Source: Pseudomonas sp. UMAB-08
GTDB taxonomy: Bacteria; Pseudomonadota; Gammaproteobacteria; Pseudomonadales; Pseudomonadaceae
Assembly (NCBI RefSeq): GCF_900095225.1
Contig: NZ_LT607419.1
Coordinates: 146,348-210,347, forward strand
Reading direction: 5' to 3'
DNA: 64,000 bases
How positions within the stretch are numbered: the first letter of the stretch is position 1; the number at the start of each line of letters is the position of its first letter. The translations under genes and the position numbers were made by a program. The notes beneath the pieces are model-generated. The model did no database searches. It had not been told where the DNA came from and was given only the letters and a program-made list of their open reading frames with translations. This document shows positions 27,962 through 37,255 of the stretch, one piece after another.

Positions 27962-29301
27962 AGCAGGCGCTCAAGCCCTCTCGCTTATTGCTCGGCTGGC
28001 TCGGCGCACTGATGGGCCTGGCGGTGGTCCTTGGCACTTTGGACGCGTTGGGCATCGACCTTCCGGCGAAACTTTCGGCGGTAGGTTGGGGGTTGTTGAT
28101 GGCGCTGATACTGCTCAGCCTGCTTGATGCCTGGCGGCTCACGCGCCAACCCTCGCCGCGCCTGCAACGTCAACTGCCGGGCAGTCTGGCGCTGGGACGC
28201 TGGAGCGAAGTGCGCATCACGGTCGAGCACAATTTCAGCCAGCCGCTGACACTGAGCGTGTTCGATCATGCGCCCGAGGGCCTGACCGTTGAAAACCTGC
28301 CGCAAAACATCACCCTGCGCCCCGGTGAACATGGCCAGCTTGGCTACCGTCTGCGCCCGCTGAGTCGCGGCCATTTCGGCTTCGAACGCTGCGAAATCAG
28401 CCTGCCCAGCACCTTGCGTTTATGGACCACGCGCCGCTATCTGCCGCTGGTCGATGCCACCCGCGTTTACCCCGACTTTGCTCGTGTGTATGGCGGCCAG
28501 CTAATCGCGGTGGATAACTGGATCAGCCAACTGGGCGTGCGCCAGCGTCAGCGTCGCGGCCTGGGACTGGAGTTTCATCAGCTGCGCGAATTTCGCGAAG
28601 GCGACAGCCTGCGCCAGATCGACTGGAAAGCTACCGCACGCCAACGCACACCCATCGCTCGCGAATATCAGGATGAACGTGATCAGCAGATCGTATTCAT
28701 GCTCGATTGCGGCCGACGCATGCGCAGTCAGGATGGAGATCTGGCGCACTTCGACCATGCGCTCAATGCCTGCCTCCTGCTCAGTTACGTCGCGCTGCGC
28801 CAGGGCGATGCGGTGGGGATTACCACCTTTGCTGGCGAAAAGGACCACTACCTGGCACCGGTCAAAGGCTCGGGACAGCTGAATGTGCTGCTCAATAGCG
28901 TCTATGACTTGAAGAGCACACAACGTCCCGCCGACTACGGCGTCGCCGTGCGCCAATTGCTCGCCCGGCAGAAACGCCGCGCACTGGTGGTGCTGGTCAC
29001 CAACCTGCGGGATGAAGACGATGAGCAATTGCTCGGCGCGGTCAAACAGCTGAGCCGCCAGCATCGGGTATTGGTCGCCAGTTTACGTGAGGAAGTGCTG
29101 GACAGCCTGCGTCAGACACCCGTGCAAACCTGGCAGGACGCCCTCGCCTACTGCGGCACCATTGATTTTTTCAACGCACGCGCAACTCTGCACGAACGTT
29201 TGAACGCCCACGGTGTGCCAGTACTGGATGCGCGCCCCGGAGAACTCGGGGCGCAATTGGTCAGCCGTTATCTGAGCTGGAAAAAGGCCGGCACGCTTTG
29301 A
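27958..29301 (+). CDS. DUF58 (vWA-like) protein
   Basis: 447 aa. Two N-terminal hydrophobic helices (residues 10-55) anchor the protein. The DUF58 core near residue 210 has the signature RQIDWKATARQRTPIAREY, followed by a vWA-like fold (QIVFMLDCGRRM, a MIDAS-like start DCG rather than DxSxS). Last gene of the operon; overlaps the MoxR stop by 4 bases. As the MoxR partner it is a likely target or adaptor. No terminator hairpin is seen after it. Confidence 0.9.
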   Translation: MKQALKPSRLLLGWLGALMGLAVVLGTLDALGIDLPAKLSAVGWGLLMALILLSLLDAWRLTRQPSPRLQRQLPGSLALGRWSEVRITVEHNFSQPLTLSVFDHAPEGLTVENLPQNITLRPGEHGQLGYRLRPLSRGHFGFERCEISLPSTLRLWTTRRYLPLVDATRVYPDFARVYGGQLIAVDNWISQLGVRQRQRRGLGLEFHQLREFREGDSLRQIDWKATARQRTPIAREYQDERDQQIVFMLDCGRRMRSQDGDLAHFDHALNACLLLSYVALRQGDAVGITTFAGEKDHYLAPVKGSGQLNVLLNSVYDLKSTQRPADYGVAVRQLLARQKRRALVVLVTNLRDEDDEQLLGAVKQLSRQHRVLVASLREEVLDSLRQTPVQTWQDALAYCGTIDFFNARATLHERLNAHGVPVLDARPGELGAQLVSRYLSWKKAGTL

Positions 29302-29346
29302 GTCAAGGCAGGTGAATGCAGTGCCCGCGCCAAACAGACCCAGTGC

Positions 29347-29706
29347 TCAGACCGGGGCTTCCAGAGAATGAAAACTGAAGTAACGCTGCAACGCACGAAT
29401 CAACTGTGCGTACTCGATGGGTGAAGCCTGCAGCATGAACCCTGAATCGTAGTTCCTTGGCGTTTCGTCTTCGTGACACCAGAGGCAACGACCATCGATA
29501 TCGATGGTTCTCTGTTCGCCATTTTCATCCGGTATCTTCAAACGCAGCTCAAAATCCGCGCCTACCAGAATCGGCAGATCGCTGATCAACATCAAACCAT
29601 CTTGTGACACATTGCCGAGACACCCCAGCGGTTTATCGGTATATCGATTAAAAACCTGCAAAAAATAAGGCAGTTGATGACGTTCGATTCGTCGTTCGAT
29701 AAGCAT
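29347..29706 (-). CDS. PilZ domain protein (c-di-GMP receptor candidate)
   Basis: 119 aa, essentially a single PilZ domain. Both binding motifs are recognisable: RRIERH (RxxxR, residues 5-10) and NVSQDGLML (a D/NxSxxG pattern, near residue 32). That predicts c-di-GMP binding. The gene is alone, convergent with the DUF58 gene, and lies in the same 25 kb as a diguanylate cyclase and a phosphodiesterase. The ribosome site ahead of the ATG is weak. Confidence 0.85.
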   Translation of the reverse strand: MLIERRIERHQLPYFLQVFNRYTDKPLGCLGNVSQDGLMLISDLPILVGADFELRLKIPDENGEQRTIDIDGRCLWCHEDETPRNYDSGFMLQASPIEYAQLIRALQRYFSFHSLEAPV

Positions 29707-30011
29707 GTTTGACGGTCGCTATGAATGAACCATTAAGCATGGTTGCGCTAGTGCTTTTCGAGTTCGCGGGGGCGTGGCGATAATCGCTGCCGAGGCAAAT
29801 TCTCCCTTGATACCTGCACGCCATCAAACACTTCCACAACCTGAGCCCTTTAAGCAGAGCCTCGGAATAGAGCGTTTTTTGCGTGATGTACGCCGGTCCA
29901 TGGCCACGTGTGCGACTATTTTTACGTATTTTTACTCCCTGCACCCAGAGACTAGCTCAACACAGCCGTATGAGCACTCCCAAATATGACCGCCCATCCA
30001 ATCGGGTGTAA
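29707..30011. other. Intergenic region between PilZ and lipoprotein genes
   Basis: 305 bases, AT-richer than the neighbours. Short rightward frames exist but without ribosome sites or protein-like sequence. I see no clear promoter, hairpin or repeat. Confidence 0.4.
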
Positions 30012-30386
30012 TTAAAGTGAGGCAGGGCTCGGCTGTGCCGGCTCACCGCGACGGTAGTGGCCGAGTTGCTGCAGGGTATCAAGACGTGCGTGCGCTCGAA
30101 ACGCATACTCACTGGAAGGGTACTGAGTAATGATGTACTGGTAGGTCTGCGCCGCATCGACGAACAAGCTTTGGCGCTCCAGGCACTGCCCACGCAGCAT
30201 CGACACCTCTGGCTGGATGTATCGACGCGAACGACTCTCACGCTCGACCTGGGACAGTTCGAGCATCACGCTGTCGCAATTACCCTCGGCATACGAGCGG
30301 TAAGCGCTGTTCAAATGCTGGTCCATCGACCAACGCGTGCAGCCGCCGACACTGGCCATCAAGGCTAAAACGATCAAAATTCGCAT
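30012..30386 (-). CDS. Small TPR-like lipoprotein
   Basis: 124 aa. AGGAGA five bases before the ATG fixes the start MRILIVLALM. Signal peptide with lipobox VGGC (Cys16), so the mature protein is probably anchored to the outer membrane. The body has helix pairs of tetratricopeptide type (LRGQCLERQSLFVDAAQTY followed by YPSSEYAFRAHARLDTL), reminiscent of a BamD/YfiO-like fragment but far shorter. It is divergent from pyk. Function unknown. Confidence 0.75.
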   Translation of the reverse strand: MRILIVLALMASVGGCTRWSMDQHLNSAYRSYAEGNCDSVMLELSQVERESRSRRYIQPEVSMLRGQCLERQSLFVDAAQTYQYIITQYPSSEYAFRAHARLDTLQQLGHYRRGEPAQPSPASL

Positions 30387-30543
30387 GAGTCTCTCCTGTG
30401 CTTTGCAATGTATCGACCCGACCAGGGATTTCTTCAGGGTGTTTTTTGCCCAGAAAAGACGGGCCGAGGTAGTGCAAAGGAACAATGACTACAGGACTGG
30501 ACAGTAGTAGCCTCTCGCTGCGCCTCAGCAAAGGAGTCTGTAA

Positions 30544-31995
30544 ATGACCGTTCGTCGTACCAAAATCGTCGCTACCCTTGGCCCTGCCAGCAACTCGCCG
30601 GAAGTTCTCGAACAACTGATCCTGGCAGGCCTGGACGTCGCTCGTCTGAACTTCTCCCACGGCACGCCGGACGAGCACAAAGCTCGCGCCCGCCTGGTCC
30701 GCGAGATTGCCGCCAAGCACGGGCGCTTCGTCGCACTGCTCGGTGACCTGCAAGGCCCGAAAATTCGTATCGCCAAATTCGCCAACAAGCGGATCGACCT
30801 CAAGATCGGTGATCAATTCACCTTCTCTACCGTTCATCCACTGACTGAAGGCACCCAGGACGTCGTCGGCATCGACTACCCGGATTTGGTCAAAGACTGC
30901 GGCGTAGGCGACGAGCTGCTGCTCGACGACGGACGTGTCGTCATGCGCGTTGATACCGCCACCGCCGATGCCTTGCATTGCACGGTGTTGATCGGTGGTC
31001 CGCTGTCCGACCACAAAGGCATCAACCGTCGCGGCGGTGGCCTGACGGCGCCAGCCCTGACTGAGAAAGACAAGGTCGACATCAAGCTGGCAGCAGAAAT
31101 GGAGCTGGATTATCTGGCCGTTTCGTTCCCACGCGATGCCGCCGACATGGAATACGCTCGCAAACTGCGCGACGAAGCTGGCGGCACTGCCTGGCTGGTG
31201 GCGAAGATCGAACGCGCAGAAGCGGTCGCAGACGACGAAACCCTTGATGCGCTGATTCGCGCCAGTGACGCCGTCATGGTTGCCCGTGGCGACCTGGGTG
31301 TGGAAATCGGTGACGCGGAACTGGTCGGCATCCAGAAAAAAATCATCCTGCACGCACGCCGCCACAACAAGGCAGTGATCGTGGCTACGCAGATGATGGA
31401 GTCGATGATCCAGAACCCGATGCCGACTCGCGCTGAAGTGTCCGACATCGCCAACGCCGTGCTCGACTACACCGACGCAGTGATGCTCTCGGCAGAAAGT
31501 GCTGCGGGCGCGTACCCGATCGAAGCAGTCCAGGCCATGGCACGGATTTGCGTCGGCGCTGAAAAGCACCCGACCAGCAAAACCTCCAGCCACCGCATCG
31601 GCAAGAAATTCGAGCGTTGTGACGAAAGCATTGCGCTGGCGGCCATGTACACCGCCAACCACTTCCCCGGTGTGAAGGCGATCATCGCCTTGACCGAAAG
31701 TGGTTACACGCCGTTGATCATGTCGCGGATTCGTTCTTCCGTGCCGATCTACGCGTTCTCTCCGCACCGCGAAACCCAGGCACGCGCCGCGATGTTCCGT
31801 GGCGTCTATACCGTACCGTTCGACCCGTCGGTTCTGCCACCGGGTCAGGTCAGCCAGGCGGCAGTGGATGAGTTGGTCAAACGTGGCCTCGTCAAGCAAG
31901 GCGATTGGGTGATCCTGACCAAGGGTGATAGCTATCACACCATTGGCGGTACCAACGGCATGAAGATTCTGCACGTCGGCGATCCAATGGTTTAA
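30544..31995 (+). CDS. pyk: Pyruvate kinase (PykA type)
   Basis: Converts phosphoenolpyruvate and ADP to pyruvate and ATP in the cytoplasm. 483 aa, the length of the PykA (type II) enzyme. Motifs: RRTKIVATLGPAS at the start, ARLNFSHG, the lysine of the active site in AKIERAEAV, and MVARGDLGVEI followed by ATQMMESM. The C-terminal regulatory domain has ALTESGYTPLIMSR. AAGGAG lies 8 bases before the ATG and a strong terminator follows. PAO1 pykA lies in the same position relative to sadC and the fumarase, from memory. Confidence 0.95.
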   Translation: MTVRRTKIVATLGPASNSPEVLEQLILAGLDVARLNFSHGTPDEHKARARLVREIAAKHGRFVALLGDLQGPKIRIAKFANKRIDLKIGDQFTFSTVHPLTEGTQDVVGIDYPDLVKDCGVGDELLLDDGRVVMRVDTATADALHCTVLIGGPLSDHKGINRRGGGLTAPALTEKDKVDIKLAAEMELDYLAVSFPRDAADMEYARKLRDEAGGTAWLVAKIERAEAVADDETLDALIRASDAVMVARGDLGVEIGDAELVGIQKKIILHARRHNKAVIVATQMMESMIQNPMPTRAEVSDIANAVLDYTDAVMLSAESAAGAYPIEAVQAMARICVGAEKHPTSKTSSHRIGKKFERCDESIALAAMYTANHFPGVKAIIALTESGYTPLIMSRIRSSVPIYAFSPHRETQARAAMFRGVYTVPFDPSVLPPGQVSQAAVDELVKRGLVKQGDWVILTKGDSYHTIGGTNGMKILHVGDPMV

Positions 31996-32013
31996 GGCTA
32001 TTCAGGCAGTATC

Positions 32014-32054
32014 AAAAGGCCCCGCAGTTCATTTCGAACTGCGGGGCCTTTTTT
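32014..32054. terminator. Strong terminator after pyk (bidirectional)
   Basis: 17-base arms AAAAGGCCCCGCAGTTC and its complement around ATTTC, then more Ts. It separates pyk from the convergent ferredoxin-reductase gene. Confidence 0.93.
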
Positions 32055-32129
32055 GCGCCTTGAATATATCCGGTGTCTGAACGGGCATCTTCGAGAGTGG
32101 CTTGGCGCGTTGTATCGGGAGATCAGCGC

Positions 32130-33068
32130 TCAACCGCGACTGAGAAACACATCGGCCAACAGTTGACTGCGCGGCAAGCCCGCAAGATAGAGGCGCTTGG
32201 CGAAAATCTCGACACTGGCAGGGTGCCCGCAAAGCAAGGCGATGGTCTGTCGGGAAACAAGCCGCAGTTCCGCCAACGCGGCCGGGAGCTCGGCGGCGGT
32301 GAGTAATTGGATCTGCAGGTGTGGATAAGCCGCCGCCCGCTCAGCCAGGGCTGTGGATAAGTAATGCTCGCTGGCGTCGTGGGCCACATGGATCACGCGA
32401 ATGGTCGCCTGATGTTCCTGACGCAGCGCCTCGCGCAACACGCCCCACAGCGGACCAAGACCCGTGCCAGCCGCCAGGAGCAATAGCGGGCGACTGGACC
32501 AGTCCGGATCATAGTGCAGAGCGCCACCGCGCAGTTCGCCCAGGCGCATCGGGTCGCCCGCTTTCAACTGTCGTGCAGCATCGCTGAAGGCGCCGGGGTG
32601 ACGGCAATCAAGATGAAATTCAAGGAAGCGATCTTCTTCCGGCAAGCTCGCCAGCGAGTACGGGCGAGCGATGCCGTTGGCGGTCCACAACACCAGATGT
32701 TGCCCGGCGCGGTAGCGAAATGGACGCTCGGGTGTCAGGCGCAAACGCAATACCGTCGGGCTTAGCCAGTCGCAACTGGCAACCTTGGCCGGCAAGCCAT
32801 CGCGGCTGGGGTCGAAGATTTCCACGGTCAGGTCTTCGACGACCCGACACTGACAGGCCAGTCGCCAGCCCTGCTGACGCTTGTCGGCGTCCAGCGCCTC
32901 TGGCTGAGCATCTGCGGGTTCGCCTTGCAGGCAACGAACCAGACAGGCATGGCAACTGCCCGCCCGACAGCTGTAGGGCACGGCGATCCCGGCATTATTC
33001 AGGGCATCGAGCAGATTGCTCGCTGCCGCGACCGGCCATTGCCGGTCACCGACACGGATGTCAGGCAT
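32130..33068 (-). CDS. 2Fe-2S ferredoxin-NAD(P)H reductase-type oxidoreductase
   Basis: Soluble electron-transfer flavoprotein of 312 aa. N-terminal plant-type 2Fe-2S domain with Cys34, Cys39, Cys42 and Cys72 (CRAGSCHACLV, then ACQC); FAD domain with IARPYSLAS; NAD(P) domain with LLAAGTGLGPLWG. This matches CDP-6-deoxy-delta-3,4-glucoseen reductase-like or oxygenase-reductase proteins; the natural partner is unknown. The start (MPDIRVGD) overlaps the end of the diguanylate cyclase gene by 8 bases, so the two are translationally coupled. Confidence 0.85.
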   Translation of the reverse strand: MPDIRVGDRQWPVAAASNLLDALNNAGIAVPYSCRAGSCHACLVRCLQGEPADAQPEALDADKRQQGWRLACQCRVVEDLTVEIFDPSRDGLPAKVASCDWLSPTVLRLRLTPERPFRYRAGQHLVLWTANGIARPYSLASLPEEDRFLEFHLDCRHPGAFSDAARQLKAGDPMRLGELRGGALHYDPDWSSRPLLLLAAGTGLGPLWGVLREALRQEHQATIRVIHVAHDASEHYLSTALAERAAAYPHLQIQLLTAAELPAALAELRLVSRQTIALLCGHPASVEIFAKRLYLAGLPRSQLLADVFLSRG

Positions 33069-34188
33069 CGGCGTTTTCCCACGCTGCGGCGCAACGATTT
33101 CGCCCGCCGCGCTTGGCGCGGTACAGCGCCTGATCGGCACGCTGCAAGGCTTCGTCAAGATCGTCGCCCACTTCCAGCAAGGTCATCCCCACTGACAGGC
33201 TCAATTCAGTCACGTCCAGGCCGACCAGCTCGACATGGGTAAACGCTTCGCGCAGCCGCTCGCAACAACCGGTCAGGTGTGCAGCGGTGCAATGCGGTAA
33301 CAACAGCACGAATTCCTCCCCGCCGTAGCGAGCCAATACGTCACCCACGCGCAGACAGGCAGTGGCAACAGCGGCGAAAGCCTGCAATACCTGATCACCG
33401 GCGGCATGGCCGTGGACATCGTTGATGCGTTTGAAGTGATCCAGGTCGATCAGCGCCAAACCGTGAGAATAACTGTTGTCCATGGTTCCCAGTTCCCGGG
33501 ACGCCATGCGCAGAAAGTGTCGACGATTATATAAGCCGGTCAGTTCGTCAGTCGCCACCAGATCTTCAAGCTGACGCATCATTCCGCGCAAGGTGTCCTG
33601 ATGCGCCTGAAGCGCAAAGCGGCGTTGACGCATGCGCTGCCGTGAGGCCTGGACATAGCGAGCGTACAGACACAGCCAAAGCAATACGATGAACAATGCG
33701 AAGACTTGTAAAGCGGCCAAGCCTGGATCTGCCAGTTTCAACTGGAAGGCTTCCCACAGATTCAATCCGGCGAAGCACAAGAACACGAACGCCACGCAGC
33801 GCACAAACACCCTGGGCGTCAGATGAAACAGCCCAAACAGCATGATCAGCACATACATGACCAGGAACGTGCCCCGGGCGCTATCGAGATGGGCCAGCAG
33901 GTACGTTTGCCACCCCAGCGCCAACAACACTTGAAGCTCGGTCAGGCTCGGGTCTTTGAAACGCAGGTTGAAGCCGCCGAGGAACATCCCCAGCAACAGC
34001 AACTGGCAAAGCACCACCAGACAGCTGCCAATGACCGCCGTGCGCAGGGGAGCCTGGTAATAGTCAGTAAAAATCGCCACCCAGACGAGTGCCAGCACCA
34101 GCGCATACGTGCTGGCAGCCAAAGCAAATCGTTTCAGCAACAAATGCTGTATGGCTTTAGGGGTCACTCGTTGACTCACCGTGCTCAA
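33061..34188 (-). CDS. sadC: Membrane diguanylate cyclase, SadC type
   Basis: Makes c-di-GMP from two GTP. About 375 aa: six hydrophobic helices in residues 15-180, a short helical linker, then a GGDEF domain with active-site GGEEF (about 289-293) and the inhibitory RxxD site RVGD five residues before it, so the enzyme should be active and product-inhibited. I chose a TTG start with AAGGAG five bases upstream; a GTG eight codons earlier is the alternative. Architecture and position before the fumarase gene match P. aeruginosa SadC, though this protein is shorter than that one. Overlaps the reductase gene by 8 bases. Confidence 0.78.
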   Translation of the reverse strand: MSTVSQRVTPKAIQHLLLKRFALAASTYALVLALVWVAIFTDYYQAPLRTAVIGSCLVVLCQLLLLGMFLGGFNLRFKDPSLTELQVLLALGWQTYLLAHLDSARGTFLVMYVLIMLFGLFHLTPRVFVRCVAFVFLCFAGLNLWEAFQLKLADPGLAALQVFALFIVLLWLCLYARYVQASRQRMRQRRFALQAHQDTLRGMMRQLEDLVATDELTGLYNRRHFLRMASRELGTMDNSYSHGLALIDLDHFKRINDVHGHAAGDQVLQAFAAVATACLRVGDVLARYGGEEFVLLLPHCTAAHLTGCCERLREAFTHVELVGLDVTELSLSVGMTLLEVGDDLDEALQRADQALYRAKRGGRNRCAAAWENADA

Positions 34189-34651
34189 AGGGACTCCTTC
34201 CCGAACTGGCACAAACGGCCTATGTGGCTAATTCCATTAGTCAGCGTTCTGCCTGGACACCCGGTGTTCGCTGCCGCTACCCCTGCCGGCCTGCGACGCC
34301 TTGCAGCGCATGAATCAAGAATTCGGACTATTAAAACCGTCGAACGGACAAGGCCCAGCATAGAGGCCATTTGCTACTTTAGTGCGACTACTCAAAAATG
34401 ACTATTCAATTCTCGTCCCCCATTACGGCAACGTTTTTCTAACCACGCAAAAACAGTGCCCACCCTTTGCCCGACCTTCGTTTGCACGCAAGCGGATGTG
34501 CCCGGGCCAACCCCACGCTATACTGCGGCGCCTTTTTTGCGTCGGCGTTGTGAGTCGGCGCGCTTACTTAAAGATGTTTTTCAGCAGAGCACGGCGGTAC
34601 TGTTGGAAACAGCTAATCGAATGTTCCCGTCCTAGCAGAGGAGCGTGCCAC
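34189..34651. other. sadC-fumarase divergent intergenic region
   Basis: 463 bases. Contains TATACT at 34519-34524, a possible -10 for the fumarase gene without a good -35. I see no other hairpin or repeat of note. Confidence 0.4.
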
Positions 34652-36175
34652 ATGACCGTGATCAAGCAAGACGACCTGATACAGAGCGTCGCCGACGCCT
34701 TACAGTTCATTTCTTACTACCACCCCGTAGACTTTATTCAGGCCATGCATGAGGCCTACCTTCGCGAAGAGTCGCCTGCGGCCCGTGACGCCATCGCCCA
34801 GATCCTGATCAACTCGCGCATGTGCGCGACCGGCCATCGGCCGATCTGCCAGGACACCGGCATCGTGACCGTATTCGTTCGTGTGGGCATGGACGTGCGC
34901 TGGGACGGTGCCACCATGAGCCTGGACGACATGATCAACGAAGGCGTGCGTCGCGCTTACAACCTGCCGGAAAACGTCCTGCGGGCTTCGATCCTGGCCG
35001 ACCCGGCTGGCGCTCGTAAAAACACCAAGGACAACACCCCGGCAGTCATCCACTACTCCATCGTCCCGGGTAACACCGTGGAAGTGGACGTGGCGGCCAA
35101 AGGCGGCGGCTCGGAAAACAAATCGAAGATGGCGATGCTCAACCCGTCCGATTCGATCGTCGACTGGGTGCTGAAAACCGTACCGACCATGGGCGCTGGC
35201 TGGTGCCCGCCTGGCATGCTCGGCATTGGTATCGGCGGCACCGCCGAGAAAGCTGCAGTGATGGCCAAGCAAGTGCTGATGGAGTCCATCGACATTCACG
35301 AGCTGAAACTGCGTGGCCCGTCCAACCGTATCGAAGAGATCCGTCTGGAGCTGTTCGAGAAGGTCAACCAACTGGGCATCGGTGCTCAGGGCCTTGGCGG
35401 TCTGACCACCGTGCTCGACGTGAAGATCATGGACTACCCGACCCACGCGGCTTCGTTGCCGGTGTGCATGATTCCTAACTGTGCGGCAACCCGTCACGCG
35501 CACTTCGTGCTCGATGGCAGTGGCCCGGCCTCGCTGGAAGCGCCACCGCTGGACGCCTACCCGGAAATCGTCTGGGAAGCTGGCCCGTCCGCGCGCCGCG
35601 TCAACCTCGACACCCTGAAACCGGAAGACGTGCTGAGCTGGAAAACCGGCGAAACCATCCTGCTCAGCGGCAAGATGCTTACCGGTCGCGACGCCGCGCA
35701 CAAACGCATGGTCGAGATGCTGAACAAAGGTGAAACCCTGCCTTTCGACCTCAAGGGTCGCTTCATCTACTACGTTGGCCCGGTCGACCCGGTGCGCGAC
35801 GAAGTGGTTGGCCCTGCTGGCCCGACGACCGCAACGCGGATGGATAAATTCACCCGCCAGATCCTCGACCAGACCGGCCTGCTGGGCATGATCGGTAAAT
35901 CCGAACGTGGCCCGACTGCCATCGAAGCGATCAAGGACTACAAAGCCGTGTATTTGATGGCTGTCGGCGGCGCGGCTTATCTGGTTGCCCAGGCGATCAA
36001 GAAATCCCGTGTCGTGGCCTTCCCCGAAATGGGCATGGAAGCGATCTACGAGTTCGACGTCAAAGACATGCCGGTCACCGTTGCAGTTGATAGCAAAGGC
36101 GAATCGGTACACATCACTGGGCCAGCTATCTGGCAGAAGAAAATCAGTGAAAGTCTGGCGGTAGAAGTTCAGTAA
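34652..36175 (+). CDS. fumA: Class I (iron-sulfur) fumarate hydratase
   Basis: Interconverts fumarate and malate in the TCA cycle using an oxygen-sensitive [4Fe-4S] cluster. 507 aa single-chain enzyme with both domains fused. Likely cluster ligands are Cys66 (RPICQDTG), Cys185 (GAGWCPPG) and Cys277 (IPNCAATRH). GAGGAG lies 9 bases before the ATG giving MTVIKQDDL; the frame is open further upstream but without family similarity. It may also be named fumB or simply fumarase in related strains. Ends in a strong terminator. Confidence 0.93.
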   Translation: MTVIKQDDLIQSVADALQFISYYHPVDFIQAMHEAYLREESPAARDAIAQILINSRMCATGHRPICQDTGIVTVFVRVGMDVRWDGATMSLDDMINEGVRRAYNLPENVLRASILADPAGARKNTKDNTPAVIHYSIVPGNTVEVDVAAKGGGSENKSKMAMLNPSDSIVDWVLKTVPTMGAGWCPPGMLGIGIGGTAEKAAVMAKQVLMESIDIHELKLRGPSNRIEEIRLELFEKVNQLGIGAQGLGGLTTVLDVKIMDYPTHAASLPVCMIPNCAATRHAHFVLDGSGPASLEAPPLDAYPEIVWEAGPSARRVNLDTLKPEDVLSWKTGETILLSGKMLTGRDAAHKRMVEMLNKGETLPFDLKGRFIYYVGPVDPVRDEVVGPAGPTTATRMDKFTRQILDQTGLLGMIGKSERGPTAIEAIKDYKAVYLMAVGGAAYLVAQAIKKSRVVAFPEMGMEAIYEFDVKDMPVTVAVDSKGESVHITGPAIWQKKISESLAVEVQ

Positions 36176-36204
36176 AAGCGGCGCATCAAATACGCCAATC
36201 GCAT

Positions 36205-36233
36205 AAAAAACCCACCGTATGGTGGGTTTTTTT
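36205..36233. terminator. Bidirectional terminator after the fumarase gene
   Basis: A6 CCCACC, loop GTAT, GGTGGG T7. Differs from the emhC/pcaD terminator only in one loop base and one extra T, including the preceding GCAT. Confidence 0.9.
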
Positions 36234-36245
36234 ATGCCTTGCGCA

Positions 36246-36551
36246 TTACTTGGCGGCGGAGCGCACCACGCTCAACTCAGGCGCCACCACGCGGCGCTGA
36301 CTCAAATACCGCGTGCAACTGACTCGCAGGAACGAGGCAAAATTGACCACCTCACCGCGATAGTCCATGACCTCTTCATACAGCTTGCCAATCAGTTGAT
36401 TGGTGGTCATGCCATCGAGCTGAGCGATCTCGGCGAGGATGTCCCAGAACTGATTTTCCAGGCGTAGCGTCGTCACCACGCCGCAAATGCGCAACGACCG
36501 TGAGCGCGACTCGTAGAGAATCGGATCAGCTTTGACATACAGCTCGCACAT
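36246..36551 (-). CDS. Ribbon-helix-helix domain protein
   Basis: 101 aa. After a short N-terminus, TTLRLENQFWDILAEIAQLDGMTTNQLIGKLYEE fits an RHH_4-type DNA-binding fold (beta strand followed by two helices). AAGGAGG precedes the ATG. It lies 9 bases downstream of the PfpI-like gene, so they are probably cotranscribed. Such proteins can be small repressors; the target is unknown. Confidence 0.78.
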   Translation of the reverse strand: MCELYVKADPILYESRSRSLRICGVVTTLRLENQFWDILAEIAQLDGMTTNQLIGKLYEEVMDYRGEVVNFASFLRVSCTRYLSQRRVVAPELSVVRSAAK

Positions 36552-36560
36552 ACGCCCTCC

Positions 36561-37142
36561 TTACAGAATGATTTCGGTTCCGAGCAGTTTCAGGAAGCCA
36601 TTCAACCAGCTCGGATGCGCAGGCCAGGCTGGCGCGGTGACCAGATTACCTTCGGTGTGCGCAGCGGTAACCGCGATGTCGATGAACTCGCCACCTGCCA
36701 GACGCACCTCTGGCGCGCACGCAGGATACGCACTGCATTGGCGGCCTTCGAGGATACCCGCTGCGGCGAGCAGTTGCGCGCCATGACAGACCGCCGCGAT
36801 GGGTTTATCGGCCTTGTCGAACGCCCGTACCCACTCCAGCACGGTTTCGTTCAAACGCAGGTACTCCGGCGCACGACCACCTGGCACCAGCAGCGCGTCG
36901 TAGTCCTCAACCTTGACCTGGTCAAAATCGAAGTTGAGGGCAAAGTTGTGCCCGGGTTTTTCGCTGTAGGTTTGATCGCCTTCAAAATCGTGAATCGCCG
37001 TACGCACGGATTGGCCATTGGTTTTGCCCGGACAGACCGCGTGGACGGTATGCCCGACCATCTGCAGCGCCTGGAACGGCACCATCACTTCGTAGTCTTC
37101 GACGTAATCGCCAACCAGCATGAGAATTTTTTTAGCGGCCAT
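36561..37142 (-). CDS. DJ-1/PfpI family protein
   Basis: 193 aa class I glutamine amidotransferase-like protein. The nucleophile elbow is AVCHGAQLL with Cys119-His120, and an acidic residue stands near Glu18 in DYVEDYEV, as in DJ-1/PfpI/YhbO proteins linked to protease, deglycase or stress functions. AAGGAGA eight bases upstream supports the ATG giving MAAKKILML; an ATG 11 codons earlier is unlikely. Followed closely by the RHH gene. Confidence 0.88.
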   Translation of the reverse strand: MAAKKILMLVGDYVEDYEVMVPFQALQMVGHTVHAVCPGKTNGQSVRTAIHDFEGDQTYSEKPGHNFALNFDFDQVKVEDYDALLVPGGRAPEYLRLNETVLEWVRAFDKADKPIAAVCHGAQLLAAAGILEGRQCSAYPACAPEVRLAGGEFIDIAVTAAHTEGNLVTAPAWPAHPSWLNGFLKLLGTEIIL

Positions 37143-37255
37143 TTGAAGCTCTCCTTGGATGTGGGGCTTGGGCAATAAGCGTAGTCAAGCTACGGCCGAT
37201 AGGGACGATGCAGGTAATAGGCAACTACTACGACGATGAAAAGCTGCGGGAAGGC

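Noticed and set aside
30280..31974. Long leftward open frame opposite pyk
   Set aside because: Antisense shadow of a strongly conserved gene; composition (many His, Gln, Arg, Val) is typical of a reversed coding strand, and no motif is visible.
34700..36112. Leftward open frame of 470 codons opposite the fumarase gene
   Set aside because: Same explanation: complementary frame to a core enzyme gene with no family signature.
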